This document shows, piece after piece, positions 44,649 through 53,999 of a stretch of DNA of 64,000 bases (the first letter of the stretch is position 1; each line of letters starts with the position of its first letter). Under the pieces are notes generated by a model. It made no database searches. It saw nothing but the letters and a program-made list of their open reading frames with translations, and was not told the origin of the DNA. A program made the position numbers and the translations under genes. Source of the stretch: Sediminibacterium sp. FEMGT703S (GTDB lineage: Bacteria > Bacteroidota > Bacteroidia > Chitinophagales > Chitinophagaceae); NCBI GenBank assembly GCA_002786355.1, contig PGCO01000001.1, positions 372,001-436,000 on the forward strand, in the 5' to 3' direction.

Positions 44649-46019
44649 ATGGATAGCTGGAAACAATACCAAGAAGAGCACAAATCGCAATTTTTAGAAG
44701 AACTAATCGACTTACTAAAAATACCTAGCATTAGTGCCCGGTCTGAAAATAAAGCAGATATGCTGCGTTGTGCAGAAGTAGTAAAACAAAGATTAGCAGA
44801 AGCTGGAGCAGATACGGTAACAATTTATCCAACTGCAGGGCACCCCATTGTGTATGCAGAAAAAATAATTGACCCAAACAAACCAACCGTTTTAGTATAC
44901 GGCCATTATGATGTTCAACCAGCCGACCCATTAGAGCTTTGGCATAGTGGCCCATTTGAACCTGTTATTAAAGATGGAAAAATTTATGCGCGAGGTTCAG
45001 CAGACGATAAAGGACAGTTCTACATGCACGTAAAAGCATTGGAAACATTTTCTAAAACCAATTCTTTTTGTACCAATATCAAATTTTTAATTGAAGGAGA
45101 AGAAGAAATTGGTAGTCCTAATTTAGCTGAGTTTGTTAAGGCTAATAAGGAGCTTTTAAAATCCGATGTAATATTGATTTCAGATACTTCTATGTTAAGT
45201 ATGGAAAATCCTTCTATTGATATTGGCGTAAGAGGGTTAAGCTATATTGAACTAGAAATTACAGCAGCCAATAGAGACTTACATAGCGGGGTTTATGGGG
45301 GAGCAGTAGCTAATCCAATTACCATATTAGCTCAAATGATTGCTTCCTGTCACGATGAAAACAATCATATTACCATACCTGGCTTTTATGATGATGTGGT
45401 TAATGCGACTCCTGCCGAAAGAGAAAAAATGGCCAAAGCACCATTTGACGAATCGGCCTATAAAGCAGATTTAGGCATCAACGAATTATGGGGAGAAAAA
45501 GGTTACACAACAAATGAGCGAACTGGCATACGTCCAACCTTAGAAGTTAATGGAATTTGGGGAGGATATACAGGAGAAGGGGCCAAAACGGTATTACCTT
45601 CAAAAGCATCTGCAAAGATTTCTTGCAGATTAGTTCCCAACCAATCTTCTGAAGTAATCACTAAAAAAGTACTAGATTATTTTCAAAGCATTGCACCAGC
45701 AGGTGTTATTGTTAAAGCAACAGAACACCACGGAGGCGAGCCCTATATGACACCAATTGATTCTATTGAATACAAGGCTGCAGCAAAAGCAGTGGAAACT
45801 TGTTTTGGAAAAGAACCCATTCCTGTTAGAGGAGGAGGAAGCATTCCGATTTGTGCATTGTTTGAAAAAGAATTAGGCTTAAAAATTGTCTTTTTAGGAT
45901 TTGGATTAGACAGCGACAACTTGCACAGTCCTAATGAAAAGTACAATTTAGAAAACTATTATAAAGGCATTGAAACGATTCCGTATTTCCATCGCTTTTT
46001 TGCAGAAATGAAAGCATAA
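44649..46019 (+). CDS. M20/M25/M40 family dipeptidase
   Basis: This 456-residue metallopeptidase has the di-zinc ligands His86 and Asp88 nearby (VYGHYDVQPADPLE), Asp119/Asp120 in GSADDKGQFYMH, EGEEEIGSP and a His near the end (HSPNEKYNLENYYKGIE). A dimerisation domain sits in the middle. No signal peptide is present, so it is cytoplasmic and probably splits dipeptides. It lies 32 nt after the CDF gene and 2 nt before the S4 gene, so it is probably co-transcribed. Confidence 0.93.
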   Translation: MDSWKQYQEEHKSQFLEELIDLLKIPSISARSENKADMLRCAEVVKQRLAEAGADTVTIYPTAGHPIVYAEKIIDPNKPTVLVYGHYDVQPADPLELWHSGPFEPVIKDGKIYARGSADDKGQFYMHVKALETFSKTNSFCTNIKFLIEGEEEIGSPNLAEFVKANKELLKSDVILISDTSMLSMENPSIDIGVRGLSYIELEITAANRDLHSGVYGGAVANPITILAQMIASCHDENNHITIPGFYDDVVNATPAEREKMAKAPFDESAYKADLGINELWGEKGYTTNERTGIRPTLEVNGIWGGYTGEGAKTVLPSKASAKISCRLVPNQSSEVITKKVLDYFQSIAPAGVIVKATEHHGGEPYMTPIDSIEYKAAAKAVETCFGKEPIPVRGGGSIPICALFEKELGLKIVFLGFGLDSDNLHSPNEKYNLENYYKGIETIPYFHRFFAEMKA

Positions 46020-46021
46020 TC

Positions 46022-46408
46022 ATGGCCGCTGAAAAAGAAAAACTTCGGATTGATAAATACTTATGGAGTATTCGGCTATTTAAAACAAGAAGCCAAGCTG
46101 GTGACGCATGCAGTAAAGGCAAAGTCAAATACAACGGAGACTCGGTCAAATCGTCTAGAATTGTTGCACTTGGAGACGAATATGAAGTGAAAACAGAAGC
46201 CAAAAAATGGGTCATAAAAGTGACTGGATTATTGCACACAAGAGCAGCATATCCAGAAGCCATTAAACACTATATAGACATTACTCCTGCAGAAGAATTA
46301 GATCGAATCAAATTTGAAGCGTCTAGTTTTCACACAGGCAAACGATTAAGTAAAGTGGGCAGACCTACTAAAAGAGACCGAAGAGATTTAGGTGAATTCA
46401 TGGATTAA
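46022..46408 (+). CDS. RNA-binding S4 domain protein (Hsp15-like)
   Basis: This 128-residue protein is an S4 domain (about 5-70: KLRIDKYLWSIRLFKTRSQA and RIVALGDEYEVK) plus a basic tail (SKVGRPTKRDRRDLGEFMD). It resembles heat-shock Hsp15 (HslR), which binds free 50S subunits carrying nascent chains. It lies 2 nt after the M20 peptidase gene and 21 nt before trmD, in a translation-related context. Confidence 0.88.
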   Translation: MAAEKEKLRIDKYLWSIRLFKTRSQAGDACSKGKVKYNGDSVKSSRIVALGDEYEVKTEAKKWVIKVTGLLHTRAAYPEAIKHYIDITPAEELDRIKFEASSFHTGKRLSKVGRPTKRDRRDLGEFMD

Positions 46409-46429
46409 TGAATCCTTTAATTATTGATT

Positions 46430-47113
46430 ATGATGACTATTGATATTATCACAGTGGTACCTGATTTATTGGATGGGCCCTTTAGTCATAGCATCATGAA
46501 AAGAGCGCAAGACAAAGGACTGCTAATGGTTCGTACACATAATTTACGAAAATGGGCTATCAATAAACACGCGCAAGTAGACGATTACCCCTTTGGGGGA
46601 GGGGCTGGGATGGTGTTAATGTGTGAACCATTAGCGAATGCAATTGAAGAATTACAACAAAGTACCGTTTATGATGCCATTATATACATGACCCCTGATG
46701 GTAAAACATTTGATCAACCGATGGCTAATCAATTATCAATGCAACAAAATTTATTAATTATTTGTGGGCATTATAAAGGGATTGATCAACGGATAAGGGA
46801 CCAATTTGTGACAATGGAAATTTCGATAGGAGATTATGTATTAAGTGGTGGAGAATTGGCGGCAGCGGTAGTTGTTGATGCTATTGGAAGACTAATACCT
46901 GGCGTATTAAGCGATGAAACTTCTGCCTTGACCGATTCATTTCAAGATAATTTATTAGCTCCACCTGTTTATACCCGCCCAGCAGATTTTAGGGGAATGA
47001 AGGTGCCAGCTATTTTATTACAAGGAGATCCGAAGAAAGTAGAGGATTGGCGCTTTGAGCAATCTATCGAAAGAACTAAAACTCGCAGACCAGACTTATT
47101 TAAGGAAGATTAA
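46430..47113 (+). CDS. trmD: tRNA (guanine37-N1)-methyltransferase
   Basis: This 227-residue SPOUT methyltransferase has the family's PFGGGAGMVLMCEPLANAIEE, the SAM-knot region IGDYVLSGGELAAAVVVDAI and PVYTRPADFRGMKVP. It methylates G37 next to the anticodon, preventing +1 frameshifting. Starts ATG 46430 or ATG 46433 both fit; the TTG at 46424 is unlikely. It lies away from rpsP and rimM, unlike many bacteria. Confidence 0.96.
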   Translation: MMTIDIITVVPDLLDGPFSHSIMKRAQDKGLLMVRTHNLRKWAINKHAQVDDYPFGGGAGMVLMCEPLANAIEELQQSTVYDAIIYMTPDGKTFDQPMANQLSMQQNLLIICGHYKGIDQRIRDQFVTMEISIGDYVLSGGELAAAVVVDAIGRLIPGVLSDETSALTDSFQDNLLAPPVYTRPADFRGMKVPAILLQGDPKKVEDWRFEQSIERTKTRRPDLFKED

Positions 47114-47225
47114 TTCATCGCTTATCCGTTCATTCTGCCATTAAGCAAATTAATTGAGTGATTCTAGTAGAATTTAAATCAATTTTGCGCCGGCTAAACT
47201 TTGCTTTTCTAAGCCAACCCTGTTT

Positions 47226-49442
47226 ATGAGAATATTGCTATTAATATTATTGGTTTTAAGTCAAACTTGCTTAATTGCCCAAGTGCGCAATGGAGAAACA
47301 TTCCAAAAAGATTATCAAATCAAAATTGCCAAAACCAATACCCCCGTTAAAATAGACGGTGTATTTGATGAAGAGGTTTGGAAAAGGGCGCAGAAAGTGA
47401 GTTCGTTTTGGCAAAAATACCCTGATGATAAAGCAAAAGCCAAGCACGCAACAGAAGTACAAACGGCTTACGACGATAAATTTTTATACGTAGCTTATAC
47501 AGCATACGATTCAGGAAAAGTGTTTATACAAAGCCTTAAAAGGGATATAGGCCACGACGGGAACGATTGTGTGGCACTTGTTATAGATCCAATCAATACG
47601 CGTAACAATGGCTTCTTCTTTGTGGTGAATGCCTATAATGCGCAAAGTGAAGATCAATTAACATCAAACGGTGACGGGGTTTCATTTAGCTGGGATCAAA
47701 CTTGGTTTTCAGAAACAAAACGCTACGGCGATCGTTGGACTGCTGAAATGGCGATTCCATTTAAGTCTATTCGTTATCCTGCAGATAAAAAAATGTGGGG
47801 CATTAATTTTGTTAGAGTAGATACCAAAACGAATGAATATTCTACTTGGACCAATGTTCCTGTCAATTTTTCGTCGCATGATATAGGATATACAGGAGCT
47901 TTAGTTTGGGAAGATGCACCACCCAAACCTGGAGCAAACACTGTATTGGTGCCCTTTGTTACCACAGAAGTTACCGAGAATAGATTGAATGGTGATCCTT
48001 TAAGCGCTAAGCCCAATGCGGGTTTTGATGCCAAAATTGGATTAACCTCATCATTAAATTTAGACTTAACCGTCAACCCTGATTTCTCACAGATTGAAGT
48101 GGACCGACAAGTCACCAACCTTACTAGATTCAATATCTTCTTTCCGGAAAGAAGAACCTTTTTCTTAGAAAATGCAGATTTATTTTCAAGCTATGGCATC
48201 GACCCTATTCGGCCATTTTACTCTAGAAGAATTGGTTTAGATAAAAACGGAAATAAAATACCCATTCTTTTTGGAGCACGCGTTACTGGAAATATTGCCA
48301 AGAAAACCCGGATTGGTTTTATGAATATGCAAACGGGCAGACAAGGAGATTATGCTCCTGAAAACTATACTGCTTTATCAGTAGACCAACGGATATTTAG
48401 CAGGTCGGTCATCAAAGCCTATTTTTTAAACCGCGCAAACTTTTTAACTGATGCAGAAAAAAAGGCCAACCCACTAGATGCGTTTAGTAGAAATGCAGGT
48501 ATAGAATACAACTATTCCGATTTAGAAGGTAAGTGGGGGGCATGGGCTACCTATCATCATTCATTTAAACCAGATATTAAAAAAGACAACGGTTATTACA
48601 GTTTGGGAGTATCCTACAATAGTAGAAATTTTGGATTTGTTCAAGACCTTACCAATTTAGGAACGAACTATTATGCAGATATGGGTTTCATAGAAAGAAT
48701 TGAAAACTATGATGCATCTAGAGACACATTAGTAAGAGTTGGGTTTAAACATTCCTACACCAATGCAGAGTATAAAATTATTCCTACAAAAGGTAAATTA
48801 ATTGGAATAAGGTTTGAATTAGAAAACTATATCGTGTTTAACCAAGATAATAGTTTTAATGAACGCAATACCAGTTTTAGCAATAGTATAGAATTCAGAA
48901 ATACTTCAAGATTCAGTTATGGAATTAACGATTCAGAAGTTGACTTGTTATTCCCAATTTCGTTTACTGGTGCTACCCCATTGCCGGTAAATAAGTACAG
49001 ATACCAAAATCTAGAAGTGAATTATAGATCAGATTTTAGAAGACCATTTAGTTTCAGAATCAGTGGAGGAACAGGTGGATTTTATAATGGAACTAATCGA
49101 AGTTTATCTGCTGGTATCACTTTTAGAAAACTTCCAAATACCAATTTAGACCTGAACTTTCAATACAATAAATTAGAATTTCCCGACCCCTATGGGTCTA
49201 CGGAATTATTCTTGATTTCTCAAAGAACCGAAATTAATTTTTCTACCAAGGTTTTCTGGACTACATTTTTTCAATACAATACGCAGCGAAACAATATGAA
49301 TATCAACAGCAGATTGCAGTATCGATTTAAACCAATGAGCGATCTGTTTCTCGTTTATACAGACAATTATTTTACATCGCCTTTATTTAAAAGTAGAAAC
49401 AGAGCGCTCGTGTTCAAATTGAACTATTGGTTTAATTTATAA
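47226..49442 (+). CDS. Outer-membrane DUF5916 protein with CBM9-like domain
   Basis: This 738-residue protein has a signal peptide (MRILLLILLVLSQTCLIAQ), a carbohydrate-binding-module-9-like domain (about 30-230; PVKIDGVFDEEVWKRAQKVS, WTAEMAIPFKSIRYPADKKM) and a DUF5916 C-terminal domain rich in alternating hydrophobic strands, predicted to form an outer-membrane barrel. IEVDRQVTNLTRFNIFFPER is typical of DUF5916. It ends with an aromatic residue-rich tail (FKLNYWFNL), as barrel proteins do. The substrate is unknown. The intergenic region before it shows no clear promoter. Confidence 0.9.
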   Translation: MRILLLILLVLSQTCLIAQVRNGETFQKDYQIKIAKTNTPVKIDGVFDEEVWKRAQKVSSFWQKYPDDKAKAKHATEVQTAYDDKFLYVAYTAYDSGKVFIQSLKRDIGHDGNDCVALVIDPINTRNNGFFFVVNAYNAQSEDQLTSNGDGVSFSWDQTWFSETKRYGDRWTAEMAIPFKSIRYPADKKMWGINFVRVDTKTNEYSTWTNVPVNFSSHDIGYTGALVWEDAPPKPGANTVLVPFVTTEVTENRLNGDPLSAKPNAGFDAKIGLTSSLNLDLTVNPDFSQIEVDRQVTNLTRFNIFFPERRTFFLENADLFSSYGIDPIRPFYSRRIGLDKNGNKIPILFGARVTGNIAKKTRIGFMNMQTGRQGDYAPENYTALSVDQRIFSRSVIKAYFLNRANFLTDAEKKANPLDAFSRNAGIEYNYSDLEGKWGAWATYHHSFKPDIKKDNGYYSLGVSYNSRNFGFVQDLTNLGTNYYADMGFIERIENYDASRDTLVRVGFKHSYTNAEYKIIPTKGKLIGIRFELENYIVFNQDNSFNERNTSFSNSIEFRNTSRFSYGINDSEVDLLFPISFTGATPLPVNKYRYQNLEVNYRSDFRRPFSFRISGGTGGFYNGTNRSLSAGITFRKLPNTNLDLNFQYNKLEFPDPYGSTELFLISQRTEINFSTKVFWTTFFQYNTQRNNMNINSRLQYRFKPMSDLFLVYTDNYFTSPLFKSRNRALVFKLNYWFNL

Positions 49443-49447
49443 ATAAT

Positions 49448-52400
49448 TTATTTAACGCCAATCACAGGAACCTGTTTGTCGTTGATCATTTTATTTAGCT
49501 GCCTAATATCGATATCCATGATTTTGCTAAGCTTGACTAACTGCTCATTTGCCTGACCACCTAATTCTGCAAATGCTTCACGCACTTGTTTACTTGGCGC
49601 ATTTTGCCCACTCGAAGCTACGCCATACAGACCCGCAATTTTATCATTCAATCGAATTGGGAAGTTTAACACATCCTGACCACTCTTGGCTTTTGTTTGG
49701 TACAATGCTTCTTCAATAGCAGTTAATTGTTTGCTGATGCTATCTGCATATTGCTTTAACTCTTTATTCGCTTTAGCATCAATTCTTGTATTTAATTCAC
49801 TTATTTGTGATCTTACCGTACGAATATTTTTAATGGCTTTTTGTACCTCATTAAATTTATCACGAACAGACAATAAGAAAGATACTTGCTCATCATAATC
49901 TGCTTCTGTTGCTGAATAAACTGGATTAGGCTTAATCACAAAACCGATTTCTGTTGAATCATTACCATACTTCAGTTTTGCAGTGTATTTACCTGGAGCA
50001 GCTTTAGCAGATCCAATACCGCCGTTCCATAAAATCATACCATCAGCTCTATCAGCAGGTGGATAGTTTTGATCCCATACAAATTGATTCACTCCTTCAC
50101 TAATTTCAATTTGGTCTTCAGGCACTTTAGTAGTGCTAGAGTATGTTTTAATTGGTTTACCTTTTTTATCCATTATGGTAACGGATAATTTTGAACTATC
50201 TGTTACTCCCTTCAAATAAAAGTTGATTACAGTACCTTGAGGAGGATTCGCGCCTGCATTGGGTTCGGACGCCGCAGCACCACGTCTTCTTCTTCCGCCA
50301 CCTTCAGTTCTATAAGCATCATTCACTGGAAATACATGCAAACTTTTTTCTAGGATGGCAGCATTCTTTTGTTGTACAATCGTCAAATCATCAAGCACCC
50401 AGAAAGAGCGACCCTGTGTTGCAACAATTAGGTCATTGTCTTTCAAAGCAATATCCGTAATGGGTACAACAGGTAGATTTAATTGGAATGGATTCCAACT
50501 AGCTCCATCATTGTTACTAATGTACATACCAAATTCAGTACCTGCATACAATAAGCCCTGCACTCTTCTATCGGCCCTAACTGCACGAGTAAAATGCATA
50601 TTATTAATACCTGTAGTTATTTTAGTCCAGGTTTTACCGTAGTCAGTGGTTTTGAACAAGTAAGGGGTGTAGTCATCCAACTTGTATTTGGTTCCTGCAA
50701 AAAATGCAGTTCCTTTTCTAAAAGGATCAGTTTCAATGCAATTCCACATCATCCATTTTCCTGCTTCTGGAGGGGTAACATTGCTCCAATTTTTTCCGCC
50801 ATCCATGCTTACGTGAATCAATCCATCATCACTACCAGTCCAAAGAACATCTTTTTCTAATGAAGATTCTGTTGCGGCAAAAATGGTTGAATAATACTCT
50901 ACAGAAGTATTGTCTTTCGTGATTGGACCTCCACTAGGACCTTGTTTTGATTTATCGTTGGTAGTTAAATCAGGACTAATCATTTGCCAACTCTGCCCTT
51001 CATTTTCCGTTACAAATAAATGATTCCCTGCAGTGTATAATCTTTTGGGATTATGCGGTGAAAAGAAAATAGGAAAATTCCATTGGAAACGATATTTCAA
51101 CACATCTGCACCAGCTCCCATTGGATTATCAGGCCAAACATTAATTGCTCTATTCTCTCCAGTACGATGATCGAGTCTAGATAAATATCCGCCATAGTTT
51201 CCACCATAAACAATCTCTGGATTTAATGGATCGGCAACTACATGGCCACTTTCAGAGCCCGCAGTTACATCCCAATCGCGTGATGTAATTCCAGCACCAG
51301 TTGTTCTACTTTTTATTCGTACAGTAGAATTATCTTGCTGGGCTCCCAAAATTCTATACGGAACAGCATTGTCGGTAGTTACACGATAGTATTGACCGGT
51401 AGGCTGATTGTCCATAGTGCTCCAATTATTGCCACCATCAAAACTTACTTGAGCCCCACCATCATCAGCAACAATCATGCGCTTTCCATCTTCGGGATCT
51501 ATCCATAAATCATGGTGATCTCCATGAGGAGTATTGATGGATTGAAAAGTTCTACCACCATCTGAGCTCTTCATGAAATTCACGTTAGGACAGTAGACCA
51601 GGTTTTCATTTTTAGGATCCACATATACTTTGGTATAATACCAAGCCCGCTGACGAATATTGTTATCGTTACTAGTTAACGACCAGGTTTCACCAGCATC
51701 TTCACTTTTATATAATCCACCATTGCTGTTTTCAATAATAGCATATACTTTTTCTGGATTAGACGGAGCTACTGCTACTCCTACAATACCCCAAAGCCCC
51801 TTCGGCATTCCTTTTTTATTGATTAATGGAACCCATGTTTCTCCACCATCTGTACTCTTATACAACCCACTTCCTTCTCCTCCACTCTCCATACTATAGG
51901 GTGTTCTAATCACCCTCCACATGCCTGCATAAAATACGTCAGGATTGCCCGGCTCCATTACTAAATCGGAAGCCCCTGTTTGATTATTGATGTATAAAGT
52001 TCTTTTCCAGGTTTTACCTCCATCGGTGGTTTTATATACTCCTCTTTCTTCATTAGGCCCAAATAAGTGACCCATCACAGCAGCCCAAACCGTATTAGGA
52101 TCTCGTGGATGAACCACCAAACGTATAATATGTCTTCCGTCATTCAGACCAATATTTTTCCAAGTTCTACCCGCATCAGCACTGCGCCAAACTCCACCCA
52201 AACCCTCTGCCACATTACCTCGCATGGTATTCTCCCCTTCCCCAGCATATACAATAGACTCATCACTTGGCGCAACTGCTACTGCACCAATGGTGCCACC
52301 AAAAAATTTGTCGGAAATATTTTTCCAATTGCTACCGCCATCGGTTGTTTTCCATACACCACCCCCTGTAGCACCAAAATAAAAAGTGGTTCTGTTTTTA

Positions 52401-52588
52401 TAACTACCCGCTACTGCAGCACTTCTTCCACCTCTGTAAGGACCGATAGATCGGTATTTTACTTTAGATAGTAGTTGATCAGACTGATCTTCTTTAGGTG
52501 GAGCAACTTGTTTGGATCTTTCTTTTTTTTGTGCTTGCATATTGAAACAACAAAAGGAAAGAATAAGGATTGAAATAAATTTTCTCAT
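49448..52588 (-). CDS. Secreted BNR/sortilin-like repeat protein
   Basis: This 1046-residue protein has a signal peptide (MRKFISILILSFCCFNMQAQ) and many Asp-box motifs of the S-x-D-x-G-x-T-W type: KTTDGGSNW, RSADAGRTW, KTTDGGKTW, KSTDGGETW, KSEDAGETW, KSSDGGRTF, VSMDGGKNW, KTTDYGKTW and more. They indicate one or two beta-propellers of the BNR/VPS10 type over about residues 40-720. A Gly/Arg-rich spot (GGGRRRRGAA) and a helical region (about 900-1046) follow. Such proteins are often called glycosyl hydrolases, but no catalytic residues are evident. It is divergent from the PAS gene and convergent with the DUF5916 gene (5 nt apart). Confidence 0.88.
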   Translation of the reverse strand: MRKFISILILSFCCFNMQAQKKERSKQVAPPKEDQSDQLLSKVKYRSIGPYRGGRSAAVAGSYKNRTTFYFGATGGGVWKTTDGGSNWKNISDKFFGGTIGAVAVAPSDESIVYAGEGENTMRGNVAEGLGGVWRSADAGRTWKNIGLNDGRHIIRLVVHPRDPNTVWAAVMGHLFGPNEERGVYKTTDGGKTWKRTLYINNQTGASDLVMEPGNPDVFYAGMWRVIRTPYSMESGGEGSGLYKSTDGGETWVPLINKKGMPKGLWGIVGVAVAPSNPEKVYAIIENSNGGLYKSEDAGETWSLTSNDNNIRQRAWYYTKVYVDPKNENLVYCPNVNFMKSSDGGRTFQSINTPHGDHHDLWIDPEDGKRMIVADDGGAQVSFDGGNNWSTMDNQPTGQYYRVTTDNAVPYRILGAQQDNSTVRIKSRTTGAGITSRDWDVTAGSESGHVVADPLNPEIVYGGNYGGYLSRLDHRTGENRAINVWPDNPMGAGADVLKYRFQWNFPIFFSPHNPKRLYTAGNHLFVTENEGQSWQMISPDLTTNDKSKQGPSGGPITKDNTSVEYYSTIFAATESSLEKDVLWTGSDDGLIHVSMDGGKNWSNVTPPEAGKWMMWNCIETDPFRKGTAFFAGTKYKLDDYTPYLFKTTDYGKTWTKITTGINNMHFTRAVRADRRVQGLLYAGTEFGMYISNNDGASWNPFQLNLPVVPITDIALKDNDLIVATQGRSFWVLDDLTIVQQKNAAILEKSLHVFPVNDAYRTEGGGRRRRGAAASEPNAGANPPQGTVINFYLKGVTDSSKLSVTIMDKKGKPIKTYSSTTKVPEDQIEISEGVNQFVWDQNYPPADRADGMILWNGGIGSAKAAPGKYTAKLKYGNDSTEIGFVIKPNPVYSATEADYDEQVSFLLSVRDKFNEVQKAIKNIRTVRSQISELNTRIDAKANKELKQYADSISKQLTAIEEALYQTKAKSGQDVLNFPIRLNDKIAGLYGVASSGQNAPSKQVREAFAELGGQANEQLVKLSKIMDIDIRQLNKMINDKQVPVIGVK

Positions 52589-52645
52589 TGCGTAAAATTA
52601 GACAGTTAAATTAATGTAAATTCATTAAAATCTAATCAGTTACAC

Positions 52646-53986
52646 ATGTCAACAAGTGAAAACTTTACTGGAGACGAGTTTAGAAAGCTATCATTGCATT
52701 TACCAGACATGATTTTTCAATTTACCAGAAGTCCAGATGGTAGCTATTTTGTACCTATATCATCTAAAGGTATTGTGAATATTTTTGGTTGTAACCCAGA
52801 AGATGTGAAAGACAGTTTCGATGCAATTGCAAAAGTGATTCATCCAGAAGATGCCCTCAGGGTTTTTGAGCAAATAGAAGAGTCCGCAAAAAAAATATCA
52901 GAGTTCCATTGTGAATTCAGGGTCTGCATTCCCAATAAACCTATTCAATGGATTTTATCTAGGTCTACACCAGAGTTGTTGAAAGATGGTTCAGTCTCTT
53001 GGTATGGCTTTAATGCAAATATTACTAACCAAAAAAAAACAAGAAATAAATTAGAAGAAATCATTCAAAAACAAGCAGCTATTTTGAGGGCTATACCGTA
53101 TTTGGTTTTCGAAATAGGCATAAATAAAATTATTTATGATTACCATTCTGAGGTAAGCGAACTTTTGGCTGCACCACCAGATTTTTTTGTAGGGAAAGCT
53201 TATGACGAAATTATGCCCAAAGAAGTTGCCGAAGTGGTAACATTAGCTATACAAGAAACAATTGAAAAAGGAGCTTCAACAGGTCTTGAGTATGTATTAA
53301 ATTTGCCTAGTGGAAGTTTTTGGTTTGAGCTCACTGTAACTAATATAAACCTCCCTGCATTAGAAGAAAGACGTTTTATGGTTTTAGCCAGAGATATTAC
53401 CGAGCGAAAAATTGAGAATGATAAACTAAGACAACTATCCCATGCAGTAGAACAAAGTAATACAAGTATTGTAATTGCTGATTTGGATGGAAACCTAGAA
53501 TATGTAAACAACTATTTCCTGAAATTAACAGGCTACACAAGAGAGGAAGTAATAGGTAAAAACCCTAGAATTCTTAATTCTGGTTACACTAAAAAAGAGG
53601 ATTATAAGAAAATGTGGGATACGATTAAATCGGGAGGTACATGGCAGGGTGTATTTCTAAATAAGAAGAAAAATGGTTCAATGTTTTGGGAAGAAATAAA
53701 TATTTCTCCAGTAAAAAATGATCAAGGAGTAATCATCAATTTCTTAGCCATTAAAACAGATATTACCAAACAAAAAAAGACGGATGAGAAATTTAGAAAA
53801 ATAGCATGGGATCAAAGTCATCAGGTACGTGGTCCATTAACGGATATATTAGGCATTTTGAATATTTTAAAAATGAATATTAGCGAGGAAGAGAGGATTT
53901 CATTAATGGAAAATTTAGAAAATGCCGCCAAACAATTAGACCAGGTAATTCATAAAGTAATTGACGAAACAAAAAAACCTGTTTAA
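52646..53986 (+). CDS. PAS-domain sensor protein with terminal DHp-like helix but no ATPase domain
   Basis: This 446-residue protein has three PAS-like regions: about 15-130, 145-255 and 260-380. The last (IVIADLDGNLEYVNNYFLKLTGYTREEVIG) is a classic PAS with a PAC end (ISPVKNDQGVIINFLAIKTDIT). A DHp-like segment (AWDQSHQVRGPLTDILGIL) follows, with His392 in the phospho-acceptor place, and the chain ends about 54 residues later. The HATPase domain expected next is missing; 13 nt after the stop, adenine deaminase begins. It may be a phosphotransfer or regulatory partner rather than an autokinase. Confidence 0.85.
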   Translation: MSTSENFTGDEFRKLSLHLPDMIFQFTRSPDGSYFVPISSKGIVNIFGCNPEDVKDSFDAIAKVIHPEDALRVFEQIEESAKKISEFHCEFRVCIPNKPIQWILSRSTPELLKDGSVSWYGFNANITNQKKTRNKLEEIIQKQAAILRAIPYLVFEIGINKIIYDYHSEVSELLAAPPDFFVGKAYDEIMPKEVAEVVTLAIQETIEKGASTGLEYVLNLPSGSFWFELTVTNINLPALEERRFMVLARDITERKIENDKLRQLSHAVEQSNTSIVIADLDGNLEYVNNYFLKLTGYTREEVIGKNPRILNSGYTKKEDYKKMWDTIKSGGTWQGVFLNKKKNGSMFWEEINISPVKNDQGVIINFLAIKTDITKQKKTDEKFRKIAWDQSHQVRGPLTDILGILNILKMNISEEERISLMENLENAAKQLDQVIHKVIDETKKPV

Positions 53987-53999
53987 GCAAAAAAATAGT

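Noticed and set aside
52646..53999. Frameshift as the cause of the missing kinase ATPase domain in the PAS gene
   Set aside because: Adenine deaminase starts 13 nt after the stop, so there is no room for HATPase remnants in another frame.
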